NCBI RefSeq assembly: GCF_900176275.1
Contig: NZ_FWXD01000013.1
Span: 62,001 to 126,000 of the forward strand
DNA: 64,000 nt
Direction: 5' to 3'
Origin: Andreprevotia lacus DSM 23236
GTDB lineage: Bacteria > Pseudomonadota > Gammaproteobacteria > Burkholderiales > Chitinibacteraceae
The notes beneath the pieces were generated by a model, which worked only from the letters and a program-made list of their open reading frames with translations, was not told where the DNA came from and did not search any database. The position numbers and the translations under genes are program-made. Below, piece by piece: positions 37,778 to 47,061 of the stretch. Within the stretch, counting starts at the first letter, position 1. Each line of letters starts with the position of its first letter.

Positions 37778-38517
37778 GCACCTTCAGCCTGCCCGAGCCC
37801 CCCGCCACGCTGCCACCGCACTACCTGCCGGCACTGGAACACGCCATCGCCCACATCGACGCTACGTTCGACCCGCTGGCCATTGTCGTTTCCGGTTCCA
37901 TCCTGCGCGGCAATCCCGACCCCGGCAGCGATTTCGATATCCATGTGCTGTGGTCACTCCCGCAGCGCCGCCGCATCCAGTTGCGCTTTGACGGCGTGCC
38001 GGCCGAGATTTTCCTCAACCCGCCAGCCTGGCTGGCGCGCTACCTGCAGGATGAGGCACAACAAGGCCGCCCGCTCACGGCGGACATGCTGGCCAGCGGC
38101 TGGCTGATCCGCGATCGGGATGGCCAGATGCAGACCTTTATCGAGATGGCGCGCCACCAGCTGGCCGCCGGCTGGCAAGTCTCTGCCGACACGCTGCAGC
38201 GCATGCGCTATGAGGCTGCGCTGCTGTTTGAAGATGCCGCCGAAGTTTTCGTCCGCGAGCCGTACACCGCACGCCTGCTGCAAGCCAGCGCCATCGAGGC
38301 CGGGCTACGTTGCTGGTTTGCCGGCCAGCAGCGCTTTCTGCCCCGCCCCAAGCAACGCCTGGCAATGCTGGCCGATGCGGCGCCTAAACTGCACGCGTTG
38401 CTGATTGAAGCCATGCAGGCATCCACCGACCATGCCCCGGCAGCTACACTGGCCTTGGCACGTGCGCTGATCGGCGCGGAAGGCTTTTTCTGCTGGGATA
38501 GCGGCGACCAGCCCTGA
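37774..38517 (+). CDS. Nucleotidyltransferase-fold protein, third gene of the trio
   Basis: A 247-residue protein with the Pol-beta superfamily motif VSGSILRGNPDPGSDFDIHV, the GS-x(10-12)-DxD pattern, and a third candidate carboxylate in FDGVPAEIFLN. The C-terminal half is helical (LQRMRYEAALLFEDAAEVFV, LLQASAIEAGLRCWFAGQQ) as in KNTase-like or HEPN-like extensions. It could adenylylate or otherwise nucleotidylate a small molecule, RNA or protein. It overlaps the preceding gene by ATGA and converges on a LysR gene. Confidence 0.8.
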   Translation: MSTFSLPEPPATLPPHYLPALEHAIAHIDATFDPLAIVVSGSILRGNPDPGSDFDIHVLWSLPQRRRIQLRFDGVPAEIFLNPPAWLARYLQDEAQQGRPLTADMLASGWLIRDRDGQMQTFIEMARHQLAAGWQVSADTLQRMRYEAALLFEDAAEVFVREPYTARLLQASAIEAGLRCWFAGQQRFLPRPKQRLAMLADAAPKLHALLIEAMQASTDHAPAATLALARALIGAEGFFCWDSGDQP

Positions 38518-38526
38518 TACACCGAT

Positions 38527-39435
38527 CTACCCCGCCAGCCACGCATTGATGGTCTCATCCTGCACCAGCCGGTCCAGCCACCAGCGCAGTGCCTTGCCGG
38601 TGCCGCTGGTGCGCCAGGCGGCATGCATGCGCGGTTCGGGGCGGGCTTCCTGGATGACTTTCTCGACCAGCCGGCCATCGGCCAGATACGGCGCGGCGGC
38701 CGAGCGCAGCAGATAGCCGCAGCCCAGCCCGGCGATCTGGGCCGAGAGTTTGGCAGCCGCATCCGGTACGGTCAGCGTGGGCTGGCCGGCAAGGATGCCG
38801 ACCGTGCGCGGCAACAGGGTGCGAGCGGAATCGGCAATCGCCACCACACGGTGTTCGCGGATCAGGCTGGCCGGCAGCGGCTCGGGCTGGCTGGCCAGTG
38901 GGTGGTGCGGCGCCACGGCAAAGACAAAGTTCATTTCACCGAATACGTGCGTGGCATAGCCACCGCCGGCCGGCGCCTCGTTGGCGGCGCCGATGACCAG
39001 ATCGGCGCGGTTGTCGGCCAGTGCATCCCAAGCGCCGGCCAATGCCTCGCGCGACAGGCGGATGCGCGTGCCCGATTCCAGCGTATCGAACTCGGCCAGC
39101 ATGGGCCAGAGCAACTCGACCGGCAGCAACACATCCAGCGCGATGCGCAGCTCGGTTTCCCAACCGGTGGCCACGCGCTTGACGCGACATTCGATGTCGT
39201 TGGCAGCGCGCAGCAGCAGGCGGCCATCTTCCAGCAGCGCCTGCCCTGCCTCGGTCAGCCGGGCGCGGTGCCCGCTGCGGTCGAACAACTGCACACCCAG
39301 ATCGTCTTCCAGCTTCTTGATGGTGTAGGTCACCGCCGACGGCACGCGGTAGGTCTCTTCTGCCGCTGCGGCAAAGCTGCCCTTGCGGGCAATCGCGTCG
39401 ATGATTTGCAGGGCTTCCAGGCTCAGGCGCAGCAT
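38527..39435 (-). CDS. LysR-family regulator adjacent to pirin
   Basis: A 302-residue LysR protein. N-terminal wHTH (LEALQIIDAIARKGSFAAAAEETYRVPSAVTYTIKKLEDDLGVQLF) followed by a type-2 periplasmic-binding effector domain. It is divergent from the pirin gene, a pairing seen in many proteobacteria, and it probably controls that gene. The inducer is unknown. Confidence 0.93.
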   Translation of the reverse strand: MLRLSLEALQIIDAIARKGSFAAAAEETYRVPSAVTYTIKKLEDDLGVQLFDRSGHRARLTEAGQALLEDGRLLLRAANDIECRVKRVATGWETELRIALDVLLPVELLWPMLAEFDTLESGTRIRLSREALAGAWDALADNRADLVIGAANEAPAGGGYATHVFGEMNFVFAVAPHHPLASQPEPLPASLIREHRVVAIADSARTLLPRTVGILAGQPTLTVPDAAAKLSAQIAGLGCGYLLRSAAAPYLADGRLVEKVIQEARPEPRMHAAWRTSGTGKALRWWLDRLVQDETINAWLAG

Positions 39436-39548
39436 GCGACTACCTCATCAATAATTTTGAATGAATATGTCTGAATTCTCCGCTATCAGCAGCATGAACC
39501 CAAGAATAATATGACTCCATCGCATCAATATTTTGCAAGGAGGCTCAA
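39436..39548. promoter_or_regulatory. Divergent LysR/pirin promoter region
   Basis: 113 AT-rich bases. CATCAATAATTTTGA (39446-39460) and CATCAATATTTTGC (39523-39536) are near-identical direct repeats 77 bases apart, flanking the region, and could be LysR contact sites. AAGGAGG at 39537-39543 is the strong ribosome binding site of the pirin gene. Confidence 0.45.
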
Positions 39549-40247
39549 ATGATCGTGCAACGCAAAGCCCATGAACGTGGTCACGCCAACCATGGCTGGC
39601 TGGACTCCTGGCACAGTTTCTCGTTTGCCGGGTATTACGACCCGGCGCACGTGCACTTCGGCCCGCTGCGGGTGATCAATGACGACCGTATCGCCCCTGG
39701 CATGGGTTTTGGTACCCACCCGCACCGCGATATGGAAATCATCACCTACATGCTGGCGGGCGAACTGGCGCACAAGGACAGCATGGGCAATGGTTCGGTG
39801 ATCAAGACCGGCAGCGTGCAGCAGATGAGCGCAGGCACGGGCGTGCAGCACTCGGAATACAACGCGTCGAACACCACAGAAGCGCATTTGCTGCAGATCT
39901 GGATCATTCCGAACAAGGAAGGCGTCACGCCGTCCTATGCCGAGACCCAGTTCACCGCCGCCGACAAGCGCGGCCAGCTGCGGCTGATCGTGTCGGAAGA
40001 CGGCCGCGAAGGCTCGATCCAGATCCACCAGAATGCGCGCATCCATGCCGGGCTGTTCGACGGTGACGAAGCCCAGCAGTGGGACGTCCCGGCCGGCCGG
40101 CGCGTGTATGTGCACCTGGCCAAGGGCAGGCTGCAGGTGAACGGGCTGGCGCTGTCGGCCGGTGACGCGCTGATGCTGACCGACGAAACCCGGCTCAGCC
40201 TGGACAACGGCCACGATGCCGATGTGCTGGTGTTTGAGCTGGATTGA
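39549..40247 (+). CDS. Pirin family protein (YhhW-like)
   Basis: A 232-residue bicupin. The N-terminal metal site is visible in GFGTHPHRDMEIITYMLAGELAHKDS and STGVQHSE-like GTGVQHSEYN, giving the His/His/His/Glu ligand set. E. coli YhhW has quercetin 2,3-dioxygenase activity in vitro, but the natural substrate is unclear. It has one of the strongest ribosome binding sites in the window (AAGGAGG), suggesting high expression when induced by the divergent LysR. Confidence 0.93.
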   Translation: MIVQRKAHERGHANHGWLDSWHSFSFAGYYDPAHVHFGPLRVINDDRIAPGMGFGTHPHRDMEIITYMLAGELAHKDSMGNGSVIKTGSVQQMSAGTGVQHSEYNASNTTEAHLLQIWIIPNKEGVTPSYAETQFTAADKRGQLRLIVSEDGREGSIQIHQNARIHAGLFDGDEAQQWDVPAGRRVYVHLAKGRLQVNGLALSAGDALMLTDETRLSLDNGHDADVLVFELD

Positions 40248-40269
40248 TGATCCTGTGCTTGCCCGCTAG

Positions 40270-40298
40270 AAAACCGGCCGCTGATGCTGCCGGTTTTT
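40270..40298 (+). terminator. Rho-independent terminator after the pirin gene
   Basis: AAAACCGGC (40270-40278) and GCCGGTTTT (40289-40297) form a 9-bp stem with a 10-base loop, ending in T residues. The stem abuts the stop of the small convergent gene. Confidence 0.85.
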
Positions 40299-40504
40299 CA
40301 TTCACGGCGGAACGGCGCATCCACCCAGTCTCGCTTGTCCCAGAACTGCTGCGGGTGGCGCGGGCGCGCCGCATTGTGGTCGGTCAGCGGATAGGCTGGC
40401 CAGCGCAGCAACGGCGCATCAGGACGGCCCTGGCGTTTTTTCAGGGCGGCCAGCGCCAGCCAGCTGGTGAGTAATGCAGCAACAACGGTATAGAAACGGA
40501 TCAC
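40298..40504 (-). CDS. Small membrane-anchored protein of unknown function
   Basis: A 68-residue protein with an N-terminal hydrophobic helix (FYTVVAALLTSWLALAAL) followed by a basic, Pro- and Trp-containing cytoplasmic or periplasmic tail (RWPAYPLTDHNAARPRHPQQFWDKRDW). It starts with GTG at 40504, preceded by GAGG at a suitable distance on the minus strand. It has no recognised family. The single helix and dense charged tail make it a believable small protein, but coding is not certain. Confidence 0.5.
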   Translation of the reverse strand: MIRFYTVVAALLTSWLALAALKKRQGRPDAPLLRWPAYPLTDHNAARPRHPQQFWDKRDWVDAPFRRE

Positions 40505-40723
40505 GGCAGCACCTCGTGGATGTAGTTTTGTCCGCAGCGCATTTTATCAACACGCCACACAACTACATTTAGCAAGAGCCATGCCCGGCAACGAATAGAA
40601 ATAAATCAATTAAAAACAGAAAGTTAAAAACAAACCGCACTTTCTGAATCTGTTCGAACACGTACCAAAATGGCGCATGAACCGCCAAAAAACTACAAAC
40701 TGGTGCGATAACCCTACAGCGGG

Positions 40724-43402
40724 CTAGAGCGTCTTCACCACCCACTTCAAGCCGTCATCTTCCGGGTGTGGCTGGATGGCGAAGCCCAGGTGGCGCATGA
40801 AGGCCAGCATGGTCTTGTTGCTGGTCAGCACTTCGCCCTCAACCGCGCTCAAGCCCTTGTCTCGCGCGGCGTTGAACAGCGCCTCCATCAGCTTTACCCC
40901 CAGCCCCTTGCCCTGCCACTGGTCGTTGATGACGATGGCGAATTCGCAACTGGTGTAATCCGGGTTCACCACGAAGCGCGCCACAGCAACGATCATTTCA
41001 CCCTGCGCCCCCTCTACGCTGGCCACCAGCGCCATTTCGCGCGCGTAATCAAGCTGAGTGAAGCGCGCCAGCATCACCTGCGGCAAGGACTTCAGCGTGC
41101 TCATATAGCGGTTGTAGCGCGTCTCGTCCGACAGGTTGGCGACGAAGCTGTTGATCAGCTGCGCGTCCTCGGGGCGGATGGGGCGAATGGTCAGCGGCAT
41201 GCCATTCTTGAGTTGCGTGACCTGCGCCAGATGCGACGGATACGGGTGGATGGCCATATGGCCGTAACGGCGGCGGTTCTCGGGCGGTGGTGCGACAATC
41301 ACGCGCGCATCGACGGCAACTACGCCGCGCTCATCGGCAATCAGCGGGTTGATGTCGAGCTGCTGGATATGCGGCAGCTCGCACACCATTTCCGAGACGC
41401 GCAGCAGCACGGCCTTGACGGCATCCAGGTCGACTGCCGGCTGGTTGCGGAAGGTAGCCAGCATCTTCTTGACCTTGGTACGGCGTATCAGGTGATCGGC
41501 CAGCACTTCGTTCAGTGGCGGCAGCGCCACGGCCACGTCGTTGAATACTTCAACCGCAATACCACCGGAACCGAAGCTGATCGCCGGGCCAAAAGCACGG
41601 TCGGATGCGACGCCCACCATCAGCTCGCGGCCAAACTTGCGGCCGTGCATGGGCTGCACGGTCAAGCCGTGCAGCTTGTCGCCAAAGCGCTCCCGCGCGC
41701 GCGCCAGCATCTTGTTGGCTTCCGACGCCACCTGCACCAGGCTGGTCAGGTTGAGCGCCACGCCATCGACATCGGTCTTGTGCGCCAGCCCGTCGACATC
41801 GACCTTGAGCACCACCGGCAAGCCCATGCCCATGGCCGCGTTTACGGCATCATCGGCACTCTGCGCGCGCATGGTGAGCGTGACCGGAATATGGAAGGAG
41901 CGCAGCAGCGCCTTGGATTCGATTTCATCCAGCACGCTGCGCCCTTCGGCCAGTGCGCCGTCGATGATGGTCATGGCGGTTTCAAGATCAGGCGCCTCCC
42001 ACTCGCCCAGCGGGCCCGGCGTCTGCAGCAGCAGCTGCTGGTTGTATTGCCAGGCCGCCAGCGAATAGAACACCTCCACCGCCTGCTCGGGCGCGTGGAA
42101 GTAGGCACAGTTGTGCTTGCCCAGCAGCTTGCGGCTGGCATCGACCTTCTTGCCGCCGATCCACGCCAGCAGCAGCGGTTTGTCGCTGCGCTTGCGCAAG
42201 GCAATCATCGCCTCGGCCGTGGCCATATGATCGGTGCCGGCTTGCGGGGTGAACACCACCAGCACGCCATCGACATTCGGATCATCCAGCACGGCTTCGG
42301 TCGTGGCATGAAAGCGCTCGGGCGGAGCATTGCCCAGGATGTCGATCGGGTTGGTGTGGCTCGATTGCGCCGGCAGCAGCAAATCGAGCTTGGCCGTGGT
42401 TTCGGCCGACAGTTGCGGCAGCTCGACATGCAGATCGCGCGCGCGATCCACTGCCATCAGTCCGGCACCAATGCCGTTGGTGATGATGGCAAGGCGGCGG
42501 CCACGGGTCTTGTACGAACCGCCCAGCACGCGCGCAGCGGTAAACAGCTGGTTGATCGAGCGCAGCCGCAGCACACCGGCACGGCGCAAGGCGCTGTCGA
42601 ATACATCATCACGGCCGATCAGCCGCTCGGAGTGCGTGCGCGCCAGCTTCACCGGCTCGTCATAGCGGCCGACCTTGAGCACCATCACCGGCTTGGAGCG
42701 TGCCGCTGCCCGCAGTGCGGACATCAGGATGCGCGCATCGTGGACGTCTTCGATATACAGCAGGATGCTGTGCGTTTTCGGATCGGCCACCAGATAGTCG
42801 AGCGTTTCGCCCACATCGACATCCGCCGCACTACCCAGCGATACCACACTGGAAAAGCCGATATCGTGCGATTCCGCCCAGTCCAGAATGGCCGACGTCA
42901 CCGACGACGATTGCGACAGCAGCGCCATGCTGCCGGGCTTGATCTTGCCCTGGTAATTGCCGGTGGCCAGCTTGCTGGCCGGCCGCGCCATGCCGAATAC
43001 GGTGGGGCCGAGGATGCGGATATTGTATTGCCGGGCGCGGGCACGAATGCGATCGAGCAGGCGGCGCGATTTGGCATCGGTACCGACAAAGTCGAGCGAC
43101 ATGATGACCACCGCCTGAATGCCGGCCTTGCCGCAATCATCGATCAGGCCGGGCAGCGTTCTGGATGGCGTGGTGATGACCGCCAGATCGACCGGCTGCT
43201 TGATCTTGCGCACATCCTTGAAGGCGGGGATGCCCAGCACGGTGACGCGATTGAGGTTGACCGGAAACAGCTTGCCGCCCGGAAAGCCCGCCTCGACCAG
43301 ATTGGCAAACACCGTAGTGCCGACCGCACCGGGGGTCTCCGACGCACCAATCACCGCCACGCTGCTGGGGTCGAACAAAGGTGTCAGGTAGTGTTGTTTC
43401 AT
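40724..43402 (-). CDS. pat: Pat-type protein lysine acetyltransferase (acyl-CoA synthetase-like/GNAT fusion)
   Basis: An 892-residue fusion. The N-terminal two thirds resemble the NDP-forming acetyl-CoA synthetase: CoA-binding LFDPSSVAVIGASETPG, the alpha-subunit succinyl-CoA-ligase fold, and an ATP-grasp beta part (VVLKVDVDGLAHKTDVDGV). The C-terminal about 150 residues form a GNAT domain (LTIRPIRPEDAQLINSFV, INDQWQGKGLGVKLMEALF). Such proteins acetylate and inactivate Acs in enterobacteria. H257 in ARTHSERLIG aligns with the phosphohistidine of true NDP-forming synthetases, a position reported lost in the Salmonella enzyme. With acs in the same window, acetate-activation control is the likely role. 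Confidence 0.92.
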   Translation of the reverse strand: MKQHYLTPLFDPSSVAVIGASETPGAVGTTVFANLVEAGFPGGKLFPVNLNRVTVLGIPAFKDVRKIKQPVDLAVITTPSRTLPGLIDDCGKAGIQAVVIMSLDFVGTDAKSRRLLDRIRARARQYNIRILGPTVFGMARPASKLATGNYQGKIKPGSMALLSQSSSVTSAILDWAESHDIGFSSVVSLGSAADVDVGETLDYLVADPKTHSILLYIEDVHDARILMSALRAAARSKPVMVLKVGRYDEPVKLARTHSERLIGRDDVFDSALRRAGVLRLRSINQLFTAARVLGGSYKTRGRRLAIITNGIGAGLMAVDRARDLHVELPQLSAETTAKLDLLLPAQSSHTNPIDILGNAPPERFHATTEAVLDDPNVDGVLVVFTPQAGTDHMATAEAMIALRKRSDKPLLLAWIGGKKVDASRKLLGKHNCAYFHAPEQAVEVFYSLAAWQYNQQLLLQTPGPLGEWEAPDLETAMTIIDGALAEGRSVLDEIESKALLRSFHIPVTLTMRAQSADDAVNAAMGMGLPVVLKVDVDGLAHKTDVDGVALNLTSLVQVASEANKMLARARERFGDKLHGLTVQPMHGRKFGRELMVGVASDRAFGPAISFGSGGIAVEVFNDVAVALPPLNEVLADHLIRRTKVKKMLATFRNQPAVDLDAVKAVLLRVSEMVCELPHIQQLDINPLIADERGVVAVDARVIVAPPPENRRRYGHMAIHPYPSHLAQVTQLKNGMPLTIRPIRPEDAQLINSFVANLSDETRYNRYMSTLKSLPQVMLARFTQLDYAREMALVASVEGAQGEMIVAVARFVVNPDYTSCEFAIVINDQWQGKGLGVKLMEALFNAARDKGLSAVEGEVLTSNKTMLAFMRHLGFAIQPHPEDDGLKWVVKTL

Positions 43403-43529
43403 CCGGCAGCCCGACGGAAAGACGTGATGTTCTTATTGTAAGTTACCAACGTGATGGTTTGGCTTGTGCAGTGCGGTATTTTTTCGCGGGTTTGCAACTG
43501 GCACAATCTGGCCTTTTTGGAGGGCTGCC

Positions 43530-44393
43530 ATGCGCTACCTCGTCATCGTCACCCTGATCTGGGCACTGTCGTTCAGCCTGATCGGCGAATATCTGGCCGG
43601 CCGGGTCGACAGCGATTTTGCGGTGCTCACCCGCGTGCTGATTGCCGGCGCGGTCTTTCTGCCCTTTACCCGTTGGCGTGGCCTGCCCTGGCAGCGCATC
43701 GCCGGCACCATGGCAGCCGGGGCGCTGCAGTTCGGCATTACCTATCTGCTGCTCTACCGCGCCTTCCACCACCTGACGGTGGCCGAGGTGCTGCTGTTCA
43801 CCATCTTCACGCCGATTTTCATCACGCTGCTGGACGACGCGTTTGCGCGCCGCTTCAACGCACTGGCCAGTGTTGCAGCGCTGCTGGCCATCGCAGGTTC
43901 GCTGGTGATCCGTTACAACGGCATCGCCGGCGATTTCCTCAACGGTTTCTTGCTGTTGCAACTGGCCAATTTCTCGTTCGCACTGGGCCAGGTGGGCTAC
44001 AAGCATCTGGTACAGCGTTACCCCACTGCGCAGCCCGCTACCGCCAGTTTTGGCTGGTTCTTTGCCGGCGCCTTGCTGATTGCGCTGCCATCCTTCCTGC
44101 TGTTCGGCAATCCGGCCAAGCTGCCCGCCACCACACTGCAATGGAGCGTGCTGGCCTATATGGGTCTTGCCTCTTCGGCGCTGGGCTTTTACTGGTGGAA
44201 CAAGGGCGCCACGCTGCTCGATGCCGGCACGCTGGGCGCCATGAACAATATGCACATCCCCACCGGCATCGCGCTCAACATGCTGATCTGGCAGCACCAT
44301 GCCGACGTGCCGCGCCTGTTGCTGGGTGGCGGGCTGATGCTGCTGGCGGTGTGGCTGAACCAGCGCTGGCAACGCCAACATAAGGGGCGCTGA
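43530..44393 (+). CDS. EamA/DMT-superfamily transporter
   Basis: A 287-residue inner-membrane protein with about ten transmembrane helices arranged as two EamA repeats. It begins MRYLVIVTLIWALSFSLIGEYLAG, has AAGALQFGITYLLLYRAFHHLTVAE at the repeat 1 core and GFYWWNKGATLLDAGTLGAMNN in repeat 2. DMT carriers export amino acids, nucleosides or other metabolites; the substrate is unknown. TTGGAGG upstream supports ATG 43530. It is divergent from the pat-type gene. Confidence 0.9.
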   Translation: MRYLVIVTLIWALSFSLIGEYLAGRVDSDFAVLTRVLIAGAVFLPFTRWRGLPWQRIAGTMAAGALQFGITYLLLYRAFHHLTVAEVLLFTIFTPIFITLLDDAFARRFNALASVAALLAIAGSLVIRYNGIAGDFLNGFLLLQLANFSFALGQVGYKHLVQRYPTAQPATASFGWFFAGALLIALPSFLLFGNPAKLPATTLQWSVLAYMGLASSALGFYWWNKGATLLDAGTLGAMNNMHIPTGIALNMLIWQHHADVPRLLLGGGLMLLAVWLNQRWQRQHKGR

Positions 44394-44447
44394 TGCGCCT
44401 ACCGATTGGCGGCGATGGCAAGCCACACGCCAGCAGACTGTTTGCTT

Positions 44448-44453
44448 TATAAT
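44448..44453 (+). promoter_or_regulatory. Candidate -10 element upstream of ppa
   Basis: A consensus TATAAT lies 41 bases before the ppa start. No good -35 element is visible at the expected spacing. Confidence 0.45.
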
Positions 44454-44493
44454 CGCCGCCGTTTGAAACCCGTTTCCCCGATCAGGATATTCC

Positions 44494-45021
44494 ATGGACA
44501 TCAGCAAGATCCCCGCCGGCAAGGACCTGCCGAACGACTTCAACGTCATCATCGAAATCCCGGCCAATGCTGCGCCGATCAAGTATGAATTCGACAAGGA
44601 AGCGGGCTGCATCATCGTCGACCGCTTCGTCGGCACCTCGATGTCGTACCCGATGAACTACGGCTTCGTGCCGCACACCCTGTCGCTGGATGGTGATCCG
44701 ACCGACGTGCTGGTCTACACCCCGTTCCCGCTGCAACCGAGCATGGTCATCAAGTGCCGCGCGCTGGGCGTGCTGAACATGGAAGATGAATCGGGTGTCG
44801 ATGCCAAGGTCATCGCCGTGCCGGTGGAAAAGGTCTGTGCCATGTACGCGCACATCCAGAAGCTGGAAGACCTGCCGGAACTGCTGCTGGCCCAGATCAA
44901 GCATTACTTCGAGCACTACAAGGATCTGGAGAAGGGCAAGTGGGTCAAGGTGACCGGCTGGGCCGACAAGGCTGCCGCACAGGCCGAGATCGTGGCCAGC
45001 TTCGAGCGCGCCAAGCAGTAA
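44494..45021 (+). CDS. ppa: Inorganic pyrophosphatase (family I)
   Basis: Hydrolyses pyrophosphate to phosphate, 175 residues. It has the metal and phosphate sites [31 protein letters not shown] (the DxDxxD signature reads DGDPTD, with Thr where Val is commonest) and VKVTGW. It drives forward PPi-releasing reactions such as that of acetyl-CoA synthetase. It has its own candidate promoter and a strong terminator. Confidence 0.96.
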   Translation: MDISKIPAGKDLPNDFNVIIEIPANAAPIKYEFDKEAGCIIVDRFVGTSMSYPMNYGFVPHTLSLDGDPTDVLVYTPFPLQPSMVIKCRALGVLNMEDESGVDAKVIAVPVEKVCAMYAHIQKLEDLPELLLAQIKHYFEHYKDLEKGKWVKVTGWADKAAAQAEIVASFERAKQ

Positions 45022-45051
45022 TCCGCCAGAACTTGCGCAAGCGCAACAAAG

Positions 45052-45077
45052 AAGCCGGCCCAGCGCCGGCTTTTTTG
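45052..45077 (+). terminator. Rho-independent terminator after ppa
   Basis: AAGCCGGC (45052-45059) and GCCGGCTT (45065-45072) followed by six T residues. Confidence 0.94.
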
Positions 45078-45157
45078 CGCCCCCGCGCTGTGAAAACGCC
45101 GAATGCAGCCGATACTGCTACTAGTCAGGACAGTTTGTAAGATGGCGGGTGGCAACC

Positions 45158-46783
45158 ATGAGTTTGAAACTGAAAATACGCTGGGTGTTGATACTGGTCG
45201 CCACACTCAATATCGTGGCACTGACCCTGTTCAGCTATTTCGATGCACGCCGGGTGGCACTCAAGGATATCGACGACCGCCTGATCACGGCAGCGTCGAG
45301 CTACCGCTATATGGCCCCGCCCGGCTTTGCTGCGCCGCTGCTGCCGCGTGAGCAGGCCGACCTCAAGCAGATGCGGCAACTCTCCGAAGCGCTCACCCGC
45401 TACAGCAAGGATGCCGGCATACCGTACGTGTATGCCTTCGTGCTGCGCGACAACAAGCCCTATTACCTGCTGACCGCATTGTCCGACGAGGAAATGGCCA
45501 AGCCGGATGCCGACTACTACCTCAAGCCCTACGAGAACTATAACGACGGCTTGCGCGCAGCATTTGCCACCAAACAGCGGCAGTTTTTCGAATATGCCGA
45601 CAGCTATGGCTCGTTCCGTTCGGTTTACCTGCCTGTTGCCGGCGCCAATGGCGAAGTCATTGTCGAAGTTGCGGATGCGAAGCTCGATGACGTCAAAGCC
45701 GCGCTCAATGCGCTGTTGCTGCGCGCATGCGGCCTAGGGGCGCTACTGCTGCTGATCGCCACTGCAGCATCGTTCTGGCTATCCAATCTGGTGGCGCGGC
45801 CGCTGGAGCAACTGCTGGGCGCGGTACAGAAACTGAGCAGCGGCGAGGCAGACCTGACCGTACGCCTGCCTGCCAACGAAACCGATGAAACCGGCCGTAT
45901 CGCAGGCGCGTTCAACCAGTTCATCACTGAGCTGCAGCGCCTGCTGCGCGTGGTCAACGAGCAGGCCGCCCAGCTCGCCGGCGGCGTGAGCAATCTGGGC
46001 AGCATCACCGCACAGCTGGCCGATGAATCCCGTGCACAGACCGACCTGGCAGCCAGCTCGGCTGCGACGATAGAGCAGGTGACCGTCAGCATTGCCAGCA
46101 TCGCCGAGCACGCCCATCAGGTGGAAAGCACGGTGGGCGATGCCGATGCCGGGGCACGCGCCAGCAGCAATGCCGTGCGCGACATGGACGACGCCAACCA
46201 GCAGATGGCCGGCACCATGCAAGAGCTGGCCGAAGCCATGAATAGTCTGGCCGATGAATCACGCCAGATTACCGGCATTCTCACCTCCATCAAGGAAATT
46301 GCTGGCCAGACCAATCTGCTGGCGCTCAATGCCGCGATTGAAGCGGCCAGAGCGGGCGAACAGGGGCGCGGCTTTGCCGTGGTGGCCGATGAAGTACGCA
46401 AGCTGGCGGAGCGCACCGCCCATGCCACGGTGGAAATCGAGGCCTTGCTTGGCAAGATCAGCCACGGCACCGATGCCGCGATCCATCGCATGGGTTCGGC
46501 CAGCAAGACCGTAGCGCAGAATGGCGAGCTGGTGGGCGAAGCGCTGACGCGCTTCACGGCCACGCAAGCGCAGATGGGTAGCGCAGCCCGTCAGGTGCGC
46601 GAGATTTCCGCCGCAACCGCCGAGCAGCGCACCGCCACCGAGCAAATTGCGCAGGTGGCCGAACACATCAATCGCCAGGCAAGCCAGGCCGATGCAGCAC
46701 TGGCACGGGCACGCAGCGCGCTGGACGATCTCGACCGTCTGGGCGGCACCTTGCGCGATGTGGTGCGCCGCTTCCGACTCTAG
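45158..46783 (+). CDS. Methyl-accepting chemotaxis protein (Cache-like sensor)
   Basis: A 541-residue chemoreceptor. TM1 (about 7-26), a periplasmic sensor of about 160 residues with [21 protein letters not shown] and [19 protein letters not shown] that looks like a Cache/PDC fold, TM2 (about 184-206), HAMP, and signalling domain with [20 protein letters not shown]. It ends at RRFRL without a tether pentapeptide. ATG 45158 is preferred; a GTG nine bases upstream is in frame. The sensor differs from that of the other chemoreceptor (32073), so the two should detect different ligands. Confidence 0.93.
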   Translation: MSLKLKIRWVLILVATLNIVALTLFSYFDARRVALKDIDDRLITAASSYRYMAPPGFAAPLLPREQADLKQMRQLSEALTRYSKDAGIPYVYAFVLRDNKPYYLLTALSDEEMAKPDADYYLKPYENYNDGLRAAFATKQRQFFEYADSYGSFRSVYLPVAGANGEVIVEVADAKLDDVKAALNALLLRACGLGALLLLIATAASFWLSNLVARPLEQLLGAVQKLSSGEADLTVRLPANETDETGRIAGAFNQFITELQRLLRVVNEQAAQLAGGVSNLGSITAQLADESRAQTDLAASSAATIEQVTVSIASIAEHAHQVESTVGDADAGARASSNAVRDMDDANQQMAGTMQELAEAMNSLADESRQITGILTSIKEIAGQTNLLALNAAIEAARAGEQGRGFAVVADEVRKLAERTAHATVEIEALLGKISHGTDAAIHRMGSASKTVAQNGELVGEALTRFTATQAQMGSAARQVREISAATAEQRTATEQIAQVAEHINRQASQADAALARARSALDDLDRLGGTLRDVVRRFRL

Positions 46784-47061
46784 CGGTCGGCCCGCAAAAA
46801 GCGCACCACAAACAGACGCGCCACACCACAACGCACCATTTCGATACACAGCAATACCGCGCGCACGTACAAAAGCACAGAAATGGTGCGCAAAACAACC
46901 CGGACCACGCCAAGAAAAAGACTAAAAACTAGATAAATCAGCCAATTAACAACACCGGCATACAGATTGCTTTTTGGTGCACCTTTGCTCTGCAGCCGCC
47001 ATGCAAGGCGCCATAACTGCACAGCACCTCTTGCAACAGGCACCAAACTGGAGTCCGCCAT
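46780..47061 (-). CDS. Possible small membrane protein antisense to the amt leader (doubtful)
   Basis: Reading from an ATG at about 47061, the reverse strand encodes about 93 residues whose last 60 contain two hydrophobic stretches ([19 protein letters not shown] and [18 protein letters not shown]) and a basic tail. Its first codons overlap the amt start on the opposite strand, and its stop lies on the chemoreceptor stop. There is no clear ribosome binding site or family match. Hydrophobicity could simply mirror the A/C-skewed leader. Confidence 0.22.
   Translation of the reverse strand: MADSSLVPVARGAVQLWRLAWRLQSKGAPKSNLYAGVVNWLIYLVFSLFLGVVRVVLRTISVLLYVRAVLLCIEMVRCGVARLFVVRFLRADR
46784..47059. 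other. Leader region upstream of amt with a hydrophobic antisense frame
   Basis: 276 bases between the chemoreceptor stop and amt. Base composition is skewed to A and C on the plus strand from 46790 to 46960, with recurring GCGCACCA/GGTGCGC words. TTTTGGTGCACCTTTGCTC near 46974 resembles a sigma-54 promoter but the GG-GC spacing is one base short. The reverse strand carries an open frame with membrane-like residues (see the separate entry). Confidence 0.5.

Noticed and set aside
40766-43441. An 891-residue plus-strand open frame opposite the Pat-type gene
   Set aside because: Same reason: antisense shadow with His/Gln/Arg-rich composition, while the minus strand encodes a clear multi-domain protein.
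46970-46990. Possible sigma-54 promoter upstream of amt
   Set aside because: GG and GC elements are separated by 9 rather than 10 bases and flanking positions do not match well.
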